From NCBI GenBank assembly GCA_018970145.1, contig JAGWWY010000003.1, positions 1 to 64,000 on the forward strand: DNA of 64,000 bases, read 5' to 3'. A model generated the notes under the pieces. It had not been told where the DNA came from and searched no databases. It saw only the letters and a program-made list of their open reading frames with translations. Shown here one piece after another: positions 45,822 through 55,054 of the stretch; the first letter of the stretch is position 1, and each line of letters opens with the position of its first letter. Position numbers and translations under genes: made by a program. The stretch is from Gammaproteobacteria bacterium. Lineage in GTDB: Bacteria; Pseudomonadota; Gammaproteobacteria; Steroidobacterales; Steroidobacteraceae.

Positions 45822-46553
45822 ATGTATCAAAGACCGGGCGGTCGTACGCCAGACCAAATGCGCGACGTGCGTTTTCAGCGTGGCTACACGCGCCACGCCG
45901 AGGGAGCTGTCATGGTTGAGTTCGGCGGCACCCGCGTGTTGTGTACGGCAACTATCGAGGAGGGCGTGCCCGGCTTTCTGCGCGGCAAAGGTCAAGGTTG
46001 GGTCACCGCTGAATACGGCATGTTGCCGCGGGCCACGCATACCCGCTCATCGCGAGAGGCTGCGAAAGGCAAACAGAGCGGGCGCACTCAGGAGATCCAG
46101 CGTCTGATCGGGCGCAGCTTGCGTGCGGTCATGGATATGTCGGCATTGGGCGAGCGCACGGTCACGCTCGACTGCGACGTATTGCAAGCTGATGGGGGCA
46201 CGCGGACCGCAGCGATCACGGGTAGTTATGTCGCATTGGTCGACGCCTGTAATTTATTGATCCGTCGCGGCGTCCTCGTCGCCTCGCCGTTGCATGGGCA
46301 AGTGGCCGCCGTCTCGGTCGGCATTTGCGGCGGTGTTCCGGTGCTCGACCTCGATTACGCCGAGGATTCTCAGGCCGAGACCGACATGAATGTGGTCATG
46401 AAAGATGGCGGGGCGTTTGTCGAAGTGCAGGGCACAGCGGAGGGACACGCCTTCCGCCGCGACGAACTCGACGCATTACTCGATTTGGCCGCGACAGGGA
46501 TCGATCGTTTGCACGCCTTGCAGCGTGCGGTATTGGCCGCGCCCGCGGTATGA
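45822..46553 (+). CDS. rph: ribonuclease PH
   Basis: Phosphorolytic 3'-5' exoribonuclease that trims tRNA 3' ends. The 243 residues (family 238) start [64 protein letters not shown] and [14 protein letters not shown] carry the conserved phosphate and hexamer contacts, and the catalytic segment [23 protein letters not shown] is intact. The stop overlaps the rdgB start (ATGA). Divergent from yicC. Confidence 0.97.
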   Translation: MYQRPGGRTPDQMRDVRFQRGYTRHAEGAVMVEFGGTRVLCTATIEEGVPGFLRGKGQGWVTAEYGMLPRATHTRSSREAAKGKQSGRTQEIQRLIGRSLRAVMDMSALGERTVTLDCDVLQADGGTRTAAITGSYVALVDACNLLIRRGVLVASPLHGQVAAVSVGICGGVPVLDLDYAEDSQAETDMNVVMKDGGAFVEVQGTAEGHAFRRDELDALLDLAATGIDRLHALQRAVLAAPAV

Positions 46554-47161
46554 CGCCGGCGACACCGCAACTGGTGCTAGCGAGTGGCAATCGCGGCAAA
46601 CTGCGGGAGTTCGACGAGTTGCTGCAACCGCTCGGCTGGCAGGTTCAACCGCAGTCGGCGTTCGGTATCGAACCGCCCGAGGAAACCGAAGACAGTTTTC
46701 GCGGCAACGCCTTACTGAAAGCTCGACATGCAGCTAAGTACAGCGGTCATGCCGCGTTGGCTGATGATTCCGGGCTCGAAGTGGATGCGCTCGGTGGTGC
46801 GCCGGGTGTGTATTCGGCCAGGTACGCCGGCCCTGAGGCGAGTGATGCCGATAATCTTGGGAAGCTGCTCGCGGCGCTCGCGGCGGTGCCTGAAGGACAG
46901 CGTCAGGCGCGTTTTCGTTGCGTTATTGCCTTTGTGCGTACGGCTGACGATCCTGATCCGATCATCGGCGAAGGCGTTTGGGAAGGTTATATCTTGCCCG
47001 CGCCACGAGGCAGTGGGGGTTTCGGCTACGATCCCGTGTTCGCCGATTTTCACACGCACACGAGCGCCGCAGAATTGCCTTCGAGCGAGAAGAACCTTCG
47101 CAGTCATCGCGCGATGGCACTACGCGATTTTCTCGCGCGCGTGCTCGCGCTAGCGTTGTGA
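46550..47161 (+). CDS. rdgB: XTP/dITP diphosphatase (non-canonical purine NTP pyrophosphatase)
   Basis: Removes dITP, XTP and related damaged nucleotides to prevent their incorporation. From ATG 46550 the protein has 203 residues (E. coli 197). It begins [25 protein letters not shown], the SGNxxKxxE signature, followed by [26 protein letters not shown] and the C-terminal GFGYDPVF...[14 protein letters not shown]. It is coupled to rph (ATGA) and to hemW (GTGA), forming a three-gene overlapping operon. Confidence 0.96.
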   Translation: MTPATPQLVLASGNRGKLREFDELLQPLGWQVQPQSAFGIEPPEETEDSFRGNALLKARHAAKYSGHAALADDSGLEVDALGGAPGVYSARYAGPEASDADNLGKLLAALAAVPEGQRQARFRCVIAFVRTADDPDPIIGEGVWEGYILPAPRGSGGFGYDPVFADFHTHTSAAELPSSEKNLRSHRAMALRDFLARVLALAL

Positions 47162-48342
47162 CAAAGACACTCGATATCCCACTTGGGCTTTACCTGCACT
47201 TTCCGTGGTGTGTCAGCAAGTGCCCTTATTGCGACTTCAATTCCTACACCTTGCGTGAACCCCTGGGCGAGCTCGCCTATGTCGATGCTTTGTTGATCGA
47301 TCTCGAAACCCAGCTGCAGCGACATGGCGATTTCGTTTCGGGCCGACCCATTACTACCGTGTTCATGGGCGGCGGCACGCCCAGCCTGTTTTCTGCCGAA
47401 TCAATCGCTCGAGTTCTTGGTCGGATCAAAGAAATGCATCCTGTTTCCGTCGATGCGGAAATTACGCTAGAGGCCAATCCTGCCACCGTGGAGCGTGGAT
47501 TATTCACCGGTTACGCTGCGGCTGGCGTCAATCGGATTTCTTTGGGTGCCCAGACTTTTGATCGTGCAGCCTTGCAACGCTTGGGCCGAATCCACCTGCC
47601 CGAGGATGTGCATAGGTCGGCTAGTGAATTACACGCAGCCGGGATAGACAATTTCAACATCGACTTGATGTATGGGCTGCCCGAGCAATCGGTAGATAGT
47701 GCCATGCGCGATCTCGATGAAGCGATCGCGCTGCAACCCGCGCAGGTGTCGCATTACCATCTGACACTCGAACCAGGCACACCCTTCGCGGCACAACCGC
47801 CGGCCCGGTTGCCGAGTGACGAGACCGTCGAGATCACACTACAGGCCGCGCTCAAGCGCCTCGAACAACAGGGTTATCACCAATACGAAATTTCGGCGCA
47901 TGCTCAGCGCGGGCGTGAGTGCGCGCATAACCTGCTTTATTGGCGCTTCGGCGACTACATCGGCGTCGGTGCCGGCGCTCACGGCAAGTGGAGCCGGATC
48001 GATCCCGACACGGGCGAGCTCGAGATCTTGCGCAGTCATCAGACGCGCGAACCGCGTCGCTACCAGCGTGATCCGCGAGGCGCCATCACTTGGGCTGCGG
48101 TGCCCTCGGAGCAGCGGTCGTTTGAATACATGCTGAATGCCTTGCGCCTGGTCGACGGATTCGACGAGGCCGGCTTCGAGCGCACGACGGGCCTGCCTTA
48201 TGGTGCGATCGACGCGGTCATCGCAAAGCTCGTGGGGCGTGGCTTGTTGGAGGCTGCCGGGGCCGGTCGTTGGCGAACCAGTGCGGCGGGGCGGCGCTTC
48301 CTGAACGACATTCTGGTGGAATTCTTGCCGCCAAAACCGTGA
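47158..48342 (+). CDS. hemW: radical SAM heme chaperone HemW
   Basis: Heme-binding radical SAM protein thought to deliver heme to respiratory enzymes. GTG 47158 overlaps the rdgB stop as GTGA and gives 394 residues (E. coli 378). LGLYLHFPWCVSKCPYCDFNS holds the CxxxCxYC cluster motif, then TVFMGGGTPSL, EITLEANPATVERG, GVNRISLGAQTFD and DLMYGLPEQS. It is shorter than HemN (about 457 aa) and sits in the usual rdgB-hemW pair, so the older label of coproporphyrinogen dehydrogenase is not used. Confidence 0.95.
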   Translation: MTKTLDIPLGLYLHFPWCVSKCPYCDFNSYTLREPLGELAYVDALLIDLETQLQRHGDFVSGRPITTVFMGGGTPSLFSAESIARVLGRIKEMHPVSVDAEITLEANPATVERGLFTGYAAAGVNRISLGAQTFDRAALQRLGRIHLPEDVHRSASELHAAGIDNFNIDLMYGLPEQSVDSAMRDLDEAIALQPAQVSHYHLTLEPGTPFAAQPPARLPSDETVEITLQAALKRLEQQGYHQYEISAHAQRGRECAHNLLYWRFGDYIGVGAGAHGKWSRIDPDTGELEILRSHQTREPRRYQRDPRGAITWAAVPSEQRSFEYMLNALRLVDGFDEAGFERTTGLPYGAIDAVIAKLVGRGLLEAAGAGRWRTSAAGRRFLNDILVEFLPPKP

Positions 48343-48550
48343 GTTACGGTATTTGCCGGGCGAATTTGCGCGGCAATATGCACAGCTGCGAAAAAATCGT
48401 TCCACGACGGTAGGAAGCGCCGTTTTCTGAGATATTTAAGAAAAATGAAATCGCAAGATATTGTTTTTATTGAGTTTAATGACCATGTCATTTTTTGATC
48501 ATGGGCGCAGAAAGGTGATTTCGCCGCAGAATCGAGGCCCTTTTTTCACC

Positions 48551-48571
48551 TCCTCCACAGACTTATCCACA
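48551..48571 (+). promoter_or_regulatory. tandem DnaA-box-like sequences
   Basis: TTATCCACA at 48563-48571 is a perfect consensus DnaA box. A degenerate copy, TCCTCCACA (48551-48559, 7/9), lies 12 bp upstream in the same orientation. They sit about 60 bp downstream of the AT-rich tract and about 37 bp before the rpmE -35 element. This could be a DnaA-regulated promoter site; a single good box may also occur by chance. Confidence 0.45.
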
Positions 48572-48607
48572 GAAAATGTGAATAGATCGGCAAGCACACG
48601 CTGGGGC

Positions 48608-48636
48608 TTGTGTCGGCCAGCCAGCGCCGCTATGCT
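48608..48636 (+). promoter_or_regulatory. putative rpmE promoter
   Basis: TTGTGT (48608-48613) and TATGCT (48631-48636) are separated by exactly 17 bp, matching the consensus at 3/6 and 4/6. Transcription would start near 48643, leaving a leader of about 36 nt before the rpmE ATG, in which a translational control site could lie. Confidence 0.4.
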
Positions 48637-48678
48637 GCGCGCCCTTTTTCCGCAAGCTTCGGCCTCGGTAGCACGCTC

Positions 48679-48891
48679 ATGAAACCTTCGATCCACCCGG
48701 AATACAAGGACATCACGGTGTCCTGCACCTGCGGCAACACGTTCCCGACCCGCTCGACGCTCGGGCAGGATCTCGCGATCGAAGTTTGTTCAAGTTGCCA
48801 CCCGTTCTACACCGGCAAGCAGAAGATCCTCGACACCGCGGGTCGCGTCGATAAGTTCCGCAAGAAATACGCGGCTGCCGCGGCGCGCTGA
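48679..48891 (+). CDS. rpmE: 50S ribosomal protein L31 (zinc-binding form)
   Basis: Ribosomal large-subunit protein bridging the subunits. The ATG at 48679 gives 70 residues, the same as E. coli. [22 protein letters not shown]...[30 protein letters not shown] has the cysteines of the zinc-binding type (CTC and CSSC), so this is the zinc-replete paralogue, not the ykgM-like C-minus form. The gene stands alone between hemW and a peptidase, with its own promoter and a good terminator. Confidence 0.96.
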   Translation: MKPSIHPEYKDITVSCTCGNTFPTRSTLGQDLAIEVCSSCHPFYTGKQKILDTAGRVDKFRKKYAAAAAR

Positions 48892-48936
48892 GTCAATCGA
48901 AGTACGTCGATCGCGTTGGCGATTCGGCACGACACT

Positions 48937-48964
48937 CGAGGCGCCCCAGGGCGCCTCGTTCGTT
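48937..48964 (+). terminator. rho-independent terminator after rpmE
   Basis: A perfect 9-bp stem, CGAGGCGCC and GGCGCCTCG (48937-48945 with 48950-48958), with a CCAG loop, is followed by TTCGTTTT. It lies 46 bp after the rpmE stop. Confidence 0.75.
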
Positions 48965-49028
48965 TTCGGGGCTAGGCGGGGAACTTCTGTTACGTTTGCA
49001 ACGTCTTTCGTGCGGGAGGCGCCAAGGC

Positions 49029-50489
49029 ATGATCGGCCGAATTACGGTTTTAATCGTCACTCTGCTGACCGTCACGCTCTCGGCGAGCGGGTCAGAGGTT
49101 TGGGCGCAGTCGGGTAAAGGAACGGCCAAGCAAAGCGCCTCGGCGCGCAAAGCGCACGATCAGATCCTGAAGGCTTATGGACTCTACGAGAATCAGGCGC
49201 TGCAGGACTACGTCAGCCAAGTCGGCCAACGCGTTGCGAGCAAGAGTGAGTTGCCGAATGCGGAGTGGAAGTTCGTCGTTCTCGACGACGACTCGATCAA
49301 CGCGTTCACCACCGGGTGCTGTTTTGTCTATCTGCACCGAGGTCTGCTGACCCACCTCAACTCGGAGGCAGAGCTCGCCTCGGTACTCGGACACGAGGTG
49401 GCGCATGTTACGGCGCGTCACCCGCAGGAACGCATGACGCGCGGCATTTTCGCCACGCTCGCGGCTACGGCCGCGGCGATCTATTCGGGCTCGGGCGCCG
49501 TGGCGGATCTCGCCAATCTCGGTGCGCAAGCGTGGATGCAAGGCTATGGTCGAGAGAACGAACTCGAAGCGGATCGCCTTGGACTGCGATACGCAACGCA
49601 CGCAGGTTATCGGCCCGAGTCCATGGGCGAAGTGTTCGAGATGTTCCGGCGCGGCGAACGTTTCGAGATCGATCAGGCGCGCGCCGAAGGTCGCGAGCCG
49701 CGCATCTACCACGGCTTGTTCTCGTCCCACCCGGCGCCGGACAAGCGTGCGGTGCAGGCTGCCAAGGCATCGGCGAATCTCGAGAACGGTCCTGCGGGCG
49801 GCTGGTTCGAAGGTCGCGAGGAATATCTTCGCCAAATCGATGGCATGACTTACGGTTCGAGTCGCGCACAGGGCATCTTGCGCGGCAACCGGCTCTATCA
49901 CGCTGAACTCGGCATCACGGCCGCGTTTCCGCGCGCCTGGACGGTCGAGAACCAGCGCGATCGACTTCTCGCCTACACGCCAAAGCGCGACACCCTCATG
50001 CAGATCACGTTGCGCGAGTACCCGCCGACGCAGTCGCCGCGCGAGTTTCTATTTTCCCAGCTCAAGGGCGCGAGCCTCGCGGGCGGCGAGGCGATCAGCG
50101 TGAACGGCATGGAAGGCTATACCGTTCGAACTTCGACAGGCTCACCGCTCGATGGCGGCGCAGGTCCGGTGCGCTGGATCGTGCTCTACCGCGGCAAGAG
50201 CGCCTATCTCTTCGCCGGTGCGAGCCGCTCCTCCCGTGGCGGAATTCCCGAAGCCGACGGTCTGTTTCGAAGTGTCGCCGAAACTTTGCGCGCGTTGCGG
50301 TCCGCCGAGTATCCGCTCGCCGAGCCGTATCGGTTACGCACGGCGACGGCGACGGCGACAACCACGATCGAGGATCATGTTGAGACGATGCCGGATGGCA
50401 AGTTCCGCAAGGAGCAGCTGCAACTGATCAACGGCATTTACCCGGATGGCAAGTTGACACCGGGGGCTCTCTACAAGGCGGTCGAATAA
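49029..50489 (+). CDS. secreted M48 family zinc metalloprotease
   Basis: Periplasmic or exported peptidase of 486 residues from ATG 49029, 9 nt after GGGAGG. A signal peptide (MIGRITVLIVTLLTVTLSASGSEVWA) is followed by an M48 domain: AYGLYENQALQDYVSQVGQRVA, the zinc motif HEVAH at residues 122-126, and ENELEADRLGLRY supplying the third ligand near 181. The C-terminal ~220 residues form a second domain (GITAAFPRAWTVENQRDRLL...) seen in a subgroup of M48 proteins. It lacks the TPR repeats of BepA. Likely role is envelope protein quality control; target unknown. Confidence 0.88.
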   Translation: MIGRITVLIVTLLTVTLSASGSEVWAQSGKGTAKQSASARKAHDQILKAYGLYENQALQDYVSQVGQRVASKSELPNAEWKFVVLDDDSINAFTTGCCFVYLHRGLLTHLNSEAELASVLGHEVAHVTARHPQERMTRGIFATLAATAAAIYSGSGAVADLANLGAQAWMQGYGRENELEADRLGLRYATHAGYRPESMGEVFEMFRRGERFEIDQARAEGREPRIYHGLFSSHPAPDKRAVQAAKASANLENGPAGGWFEGREEYLRQIDGMTYGSSRAQGILRGNRLYHAELGITAAFPRAWTVENQRDRLLAYTPKRDTLMQITLREYPPTQSPREFLFSQLKGASLAGGEAISVNGMEGYTVRTSTGSPLDGGAGPVRWIVLYRGKSAYLFAGASRSSRGGIPEADGLFRSVAETLRALRSAEYPLAEPYRLRTATATATTTIEDHVETMPDGKFRKEQLQLINGIYPDGKLTPGALYKAVE

Positions 50490-50560
50490 CGCGGTTGCGG
50501 CGGAAAATTTCATCCACTCTGCCTTGATTCCGAACGCAAGGCGTGTCAATTTCGTCACAC

Positions 50561-50582
50561 ATCGTGGCGCGTCTGCCACGAT
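50561..50582. promoter_or_regulatory. perfect inverted repeat upstream of gltA
   Basis: ATCGTGGC-6 bp-GCCACGAT forms an exact 8-bp inverted repeat 24 bp ahead of the gltA ATG. GATACT (50580-50585) overlaps its right arm and could be a -10 element. It may be an operator, or a hairpin in the leader transcript that sits close to the ribosome site. There is no T-run after it, so it is not a terminator. Confidence 0.5.
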
Positions 50583-50606
50583 ACTCCGCTGACGACGAAC
50601 GACACC

Positions 50607-51902
50607 ATGGCCAACAAGAAATTTGAACTCCTAGACGTTACTTCCGGCAAGAAAACCGACTTGCCCGTGCGTGCCGGCACAATCGGTCCGGACGTGATTG
50701 ACATCGCCTCCCTCAACAAGGATCACGGAGTCTTCACTTTCGATCCGGGGTTCATGGCGACGGCGAGCACGGAGAGCAAGATCACCTATATCGACGGTGA
50801 TGCCGGCGTGTTGATGTACCGCGGCTATCCCATCGAGCAGTTGGCTGCGCATAGCTCGTTCATCGAAGTGGCCTATCTCTTGTTGAATGGCGAACTGCCG
50901 GACTCCAAGCAGTTGTCCGAATTCAGCGTGAACATCCAGCGGCACACGATGGTCAACGAGTCGTTGCTGCGCATGTACAACGGCTTCCACTACGACGCGC
51001 ACCCGATGGCCATGGTCAGTGCGATCGTCGCTTCGATGTCGGCGTTCTACCACGACTCGATGGACATCAATAATCCCCGTCATCGAGAGATTTTTGCTCA
51101 CCGCATCATCGCCAAGCTGCCAACCATCTCCGCTGCCGCCTATAAGCGCGCCTTGGGTCAGCCGTTCATTTATCCGCGCAACGATCTCGACTACTGCAGC
51201 AATCTGCTGCACATGTTCTATGCCGTGCCCTGCGAGCCCTATCACGTCGACCCACTAGCGGCACAAGCACTCGACTTGTTGTTGATCCTGCACGCCGATC
51301 ACGAGCAGAACGCGAGCACTTCGACGGTTCGCTTAGCCGGCTCGACCGGCGCGAATCCGTATGCCGCCATTTCGGCAGGCGTATCGGCGCTATGGGGTCC
51401 GGCGCACGGTGGTGCCAACGAAGCCGTGCTAGAGATGCTTGAGGAAATCGGCTCGGTCGACAACATCCCGAAGTTCCTCGCCCAGGTCAAAGATAAGACT
51501 AGTAATGTGCGTTTGATGGGCTTTGGTCATCGCGTCTACAAAAATTTCGATCCGCGCGCGAAGATCATTCGCGAAATGTGCCATAAGGTGTTGGCCAAGA
51601 TGGGTCGTGCGGACAACCCGCTGCTCGAGCTTGCGCAACGGCTCGAAGAAATCGCCCTCAAAGACGAATACTTCATCGCACGCAAGCTCTACCCGAACGT
51701 CGACTTCTACTCGGGTATCATCTACAGCGCTTTGGGTATTCCACGCTCGATGTTCACGGTCATGTTTGCCATCGCACGCACCGCCGGTTGGGTGTCGCAC
51801 TGGCAAGAAATGATCAGCGACCCGGGCTACAAGATCGGTCGTCCGCGCCAGCTCTATACGGGCCCCGCACCGCGCGAATATGTTCCGATCAGCAAGCGCT
51901 GA
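50607..51902 (+). CDS. gltA: citrate synthase (type II)
   Basis: Condenses acetyl-CoA and oxaloacetate to citrate, the entry step of the TCA cycle. The 431 residues match the hexameric, NADH-regulated gammaproteobacterial type (E. coli 427). Conserved parts are [92 protein letters not shown] and the catalytic aspartate in YPNVDFYSG. It stands alone, with an inverted repeat ahead of it. It competes with acetyl-CoA carboxylase for acetyl-CoA, and so for flux to Mcr. Confidence 0.98.
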   Translation: MANKKFELLDVTSGKKTDLPVRAGTIGPDVIDIASLNKDHGVFTFDPGFMATASTESKITYIDGDAGVLMYRGYPIEQLAAHSSFIEVAYLLLNGELPDSKQLSEFSVNIQRHTMVNESLLRMYNGFHYDAHPMAMVSAIVASMSAFYHDSMDINNPRHREIFAHRIIAKLPTISAAAYKRALGQPFIYPRNDLDYCSNLLHMFYAVPCEPYHVDPLAAQALDLLLILHADHEQNASTSTVRLAGSTGANPYAAISAGVSALWGPAHGGANEAVLEMLEEIGSVDNIPKFLAQVKDKTSNVRLMGFGHRVYKNFDPRAKIIREMCHKVLAKMGRADNPLLELAQRLEEIALKDEYFIARKLYPNVDFYSGIIYSALGIPRSMFTVMFAIARTAGWVSHWQEMISDPGYKIGRPRQLYTGPAPREYVPISKR

Positions 51903-51908
51903 TCGAGC

Positions 51909-52517
51909 CTACTCTGTCGCCAGCAAGCGCTCCACTTCGCGCAGATCGGCGCGCCGCATCGGCTTGCCATCGACCGGACTGATGGGCGCTTGTCGGATGC
52001 CATCAATGTTGAATACGACGAGCTCGACCGGCTGATCGTCGACCTCGAGGCGAAGCGTCGGTTGTTGGGTGGTGCGCTCAGGGTCCAACCGTAAGCGCCG
52101 CTCGCCTGTTTCGTGGGGGACACCTTGGTCCATTAAGGCGAAACTCAGCGTTTCGATCCGATCGACGAACACGTGTAACACGACATCGTCGTGCGGCGTT
52201 GCCGTGCCGGTCAGCACGGATCCGACGAGCCGGGGTTGGAACCGTTGCAGACGATGCATGACATCGAGCGCGACCGAGCGCTGTGCCTGCAGTGTTTCAA
52301 CATGAGATTCACCACCGAACAAGCGCTGATATTCCTGCAATGCCGCTTCGATTTCGGTATTTCGCGGTAACAGTGCGCTATCGACGACGCCATAGCGCTC
52401 TGCAGCCTTGCGTTTGGCGAGCAGGAAGTCGCGCACGCCGTGCTCGGCCATGATTCGAGCAGCTTCCTGTGCCAGTGCTCGGCGCAGATGCTCCGCACGC
52501 GGTGGTAGCTTCTTCAA
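51909..52517 (-). CDS. conserved hypothetical protein, possible nucleotidyltransferase-like fold
   Basis: I do not recognise the family. The 202-residue cytoplasmic protein is started by TTG at 52517, overlapping the mrcA stop. Its N half is helical and charged (AEHLRRALAQEAARIMAEHGV, RNTEIEAALQEYQRLF). The C half is beta-rich: PRLVGSVLTGTATPHDDVVLHVFVDRIETLSFAL with a glycine-serine turn and paired acids, then LDPERTTQQPTLRLEVDDQPVELVVFNIDGIRQAP. GSxxxG followed by strand-borne acids resembles minimal nucleotidyltransferases, but this is weak. It is in the same strand as PBP1A and probably cotranslated. Confidence 0.7.
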   Translation of the reverse strand: MKKLPPRAEHLRRALAQEAARIMAEHGVRDFLLAKRKAAERYGVVDSALLPRNTEIEAALQEYQRLFGGESHVETLQAQRSVALDVMHRLQRFQPRLVGSVLTGTATPHDDVVLHVFVDRIETLSFALMDQGVPHETGERRLRLDPERTTQQPTLRLEVDDQPVELVVFNIDGIRQAPISPVDGKPMRRADLREVERLLATE

Positions 52518-54991
52518 AAGAGCGGCTCCGCCGACTCCTTTGGTTTCGATTCGTCGCCTTTGGTCGGATTGACGAGGTCTTGCGATGCGCCCACCGGCAG
52601 CCGATCCAGCATGAAGGTTTCGAAGATCGCATCCTGATCATCGGCACCGGCCACCTCGCCCGTGACTGGTGAGATACGTACCTGGACCAAGCCTTCCGGC
52701 ACGGGCCAGCTGCGCACCGGTGTGCGCGCGAGCGCCACACGCATGAAGTCGACCCATATGGGTACGGCGGTGCGACTACCTTCCTCGCCCTCACCGAGAG
52801 GCTTCGACTGGTCGAAACCGACCCAGACGCTCGCCACCAAGTCGGGGTTGTAGCCGTTGAACCAGGTATCGCGCGCTTCGTTGGTCGTACCAGTCTTACC
52901 AGCGAGATCATTGCGACCGAGCGCCAGTGCGCGGCGTCCCGTGCCACGCGTGATGACCTCACGCAGCATGTCGGTCATCAACCACGCGTTTTGAGCGCTG
53001 ATGACGCGTGGTGCGATTTCGTTCGGCGCTTTATCGCATCCGCCACTGTTCGAGGCGCTAAGACCGCTCTCGTCGGCGCCGCGAGCGTCGACGGCCGTCG
53101 CGGCAGGCAACTGATCGGCACAGCCCGGCGTCACCACGCGCGGCTTGGCTTGAAAGACCACTTTACCTTTCGGATCCTCGATACGCTCGATGAAATACGG
53201 CTGCACGCGGTATCCGCCGTTGGCGAAAACGGTGTAACCGGCTGCAACCTGCAGCGGTGTCGCACTCAAGGTGCCCAACGAAAGCGTAAGGTTACGCGGC
53301 AATTTGCTGCGCTCGAAGCCAAAGCGTTCGGTGTAACTCATGGCAGGCGCCATACCGACCGACTGCAACACACGAATCGACACCAAATTCTTTGATTGTA
53401 CGAGTGCTTCACGCAGACGCGTCGGACCGCTGAATTCGCCGCTCGAATTTTCGGGGCGCCAAGCCTCTTCCATGTTCGGATCGTCAACCACGAAGGGTGC
53501 GTCCATGACGATCGTCGAAGGCGTGAAACCATACTCAAGCGCAGCCGAGTAGAGAAACGGTTTGAATCCCGAACCTGGCTGACGTTGCGCCTGAATCGCG
53601 CGATTGAATTTACCGGCCTTGGCGTCGAAATAATCGAATCCGCCGACCAAGGCACGAATGGCGCCATCGCGGGGCGCGAGTGCGACAAGCGCCGAGGCGG
53701 CTTCGGGGATCTGCGCGAGTACGATCTTCTCCCCATCCGGTGCGACGTAGACGATATCGCCACGTCGCAGAACATCGGCCGCTTTTTTCGGGGCGGGGCC
53801 GAGTCTACGACCCGTTTTCGCTCTCGCCCACGACATGCCGTCCCAGGCCATCGTCACATCGCCAAGATCGCGCGCATACAGGCGAGCCTCTTTGTCGGTC
53901 ACGGAGACGACGACGGCCGGACGCAAGGGTCCGCTCGAGGCGTAAGAGTCGAGCAGCGACTCGAGTGCATCGGGCGTACCGGAGGCGGGTAACGATGTCT
54001 GCGCCAACGCGCCACGCCAGCCGTGGCGCCGATCGTAATCGAGTAGACCCTCGCGCAGCGCCGTGTTGGCGGCCGTCTGCATCGCAGGCTCGATAGTTGT
54101 ATAGATTTTATAGCCTTCGTTTTGTGCCGCTGCACCGAAGCGCTGCACCAGTTCGAGACGCGCCATTTCTGCGACATAGGGCGCCTCGACGTCAAAAGTT
54201 TTGACGTGTTCGCGTGCTCGCACGATTTCACGAGCGGCGCGTTGTTCCGCCACCGGATCGATGAAGCCGAGTTCACGCATACGACGCAATACATAGCCAC
54301 GACGTTCGGCCGCCGCTTTTGGATTATTGATGGGGTTATAGCGCGAGGGCGCTTGCGGTACTCGCGCGAGCGTCGCCGCCTCTGCCAGCGAGAGTTCGGC
54401 GAGTGTCTTGCCGAAATACAGATCGGCCGCAGCCGCAACGCCATAGGCGCGCTTGCCGAAGGGGATCACGTTCAGATACAGACCGAGAATTTCTTCTTTG
54501 CTGAATTCGCGTTCGATGCGATAGGTCAGGAACATCTCCTGCCCTTTGCGGCGCCAAGTTCGATCATTCGTCAGAAACAGATTCTTGGCCGTCTGTTGCG
54601 TGATCGTACTGGCGCCTTCGAGGCGATAGCCTGGGATGAGGTTGACGATGATCGAACGCAGAATCGACTGATAGTCGAAGCCGGAGTGCTCAAAAAAGCG
54701 ATCGTCCTCGGCTGCGATGAAGGCTTGGCGCACGACCGGCGGTATTTGTTCGAAAGAGACGGGTATACGGCGCTGCTCACCGATCTGTGCGATCGTTTGT
54801 CCATCGCGCGAATACACGCGCAGTGGCACCTGCAACTCGATTTGGCGCATCGCCTCGACACTCGGCAGGCTGGGGGCGAGGTAGAGATAGGCGCCGGAGA
54901 TGCCAACCACGAGCAGAGCTGCCGAGCCGACGATTGCCGTGAGGCCCCAAAGCAGAATTTTCGACACAGACACTTTCACGGCAATGTGCAT
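52514..54991 (-). CDS. mrcA: penicillin-binding protein 1A (glycosyltransferase/transpeptidase)
   Basis: Bifunctional class A PBP that polymerises and cross-links peptidoglycan. The 825 residues have an N-terminal membrane anchor (LLWGLTAIVGSAALLVVGISGAYLYL), a glycosyltransferase domain with catalytic E95 in AAEDDRFFEHSG and the GASTITQQTAKNL box, an OB-like insert near 330-400 (typical of PBP1A), and a transpeptidase domain with SxxK (GSGFKP, S about 474), SKN (VQSKNLVS) and KTG (GKTGTTNEARD, about 697). It diverges from aroK with 63 bp between starts. Confidence 0.97.
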   Translation of the reverse strand: MHIAVKVSVSKILLWGLTAIVGSAALLVVGISGAYLYLAPSLPSVEAMRQIELQVPLRVYSRDGQTIAQIGEQRRIPVSFEQIPPVVRQAFIAAEDDRFFEHSGFDYQSILRSIIVNLIPGYRLEGASTITQQTAKNLFLTNDRTWRRKGQEMFLTYRIEREFSKEEILGLYLNVIPFGKRAYGVAAAADLYFGKTLAELSLAEAATLARVPQAPSRYNPINNPKAAAERRGYVLRRMRELGFIDPVAEQRAAREIVRAREHVKTFDVEAPYVAEMARLELVQRFGAAAQNEGYKIYTTIEPAMQTAANTALREGLLDYDRRHGWRGALAQTSLPASGTPDALESLLDSYASSGPLRPAVVVSVTDKEARLYARDLGDVTMAWDGMSWARAKTGRRLGPAPKKAADVLRRGDIVYVAPDGEKIVLAQIPEAASALVALAPRDGAIRALVGGFDYFDAKAGKFNRAIQAQRQPGSGFKPFLYSAALEYGFTPSTIVMDAPFVVDDPNMEEAWRPENSSGEFSGPTRLREALVQSKNLVSIRVLQSVGMAPAMSYTERFGFERSKLPRNLTLSLGTLSATPLQVAAGYTVFANGGYRVQPYFIERIEDPKGKVVFQAKPRVVTPGCADQLPAATAVDARGADESGLSASNSGGCDKAPNEIAPRVISAQNAWLMTDMLREVITRGTGRRALALGRNDLAGKTGTTNEARDTWFNGYNPDLVASVWVGFDQSKPLGEGEEGSRTAVPIWVDFMRVALARTPVRSWPVPEGLVQVRISPVTGEVAGADDQDAIFETFMLDRLPVGASQDLVNPTKGDESKPKESAEPLF

Positions 54992-55054
54992 GTTACCGGA
55001 ATGTCGCGCGCTTGGCCGGTGCGGTAGGCTTGCCTTGCGGGCAGGATTCGGCGA

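Larger units (their letters stand above)
48343..48678. other. 336-bp intergenic region between hemW and rpmE with AT-rich tract
   Basis: The only gene-free stretch above 300 bp. After the hemW stop it holds a weak hairpin (TTGCCG at 48353, CGGCAA at 48371). It then has a strikingly AT-rich tract at about 48428-48490, unlike the GC-rich surroundings, and a T6 run at 48541-48546. Two DnaA-box-like sequences and a probable rpmE promoter follow, listed separately. I found no open frame or RNA structure that could be a gene. Confidence 0.6.

Noticed and set aside
47158..48342. Oxygen-independent coproporphyrinogen III oxidase (HemN)
   Set aside because: Length and rdgB-linked position fit HemW, the heme chaperone, rather than the longer HemN.
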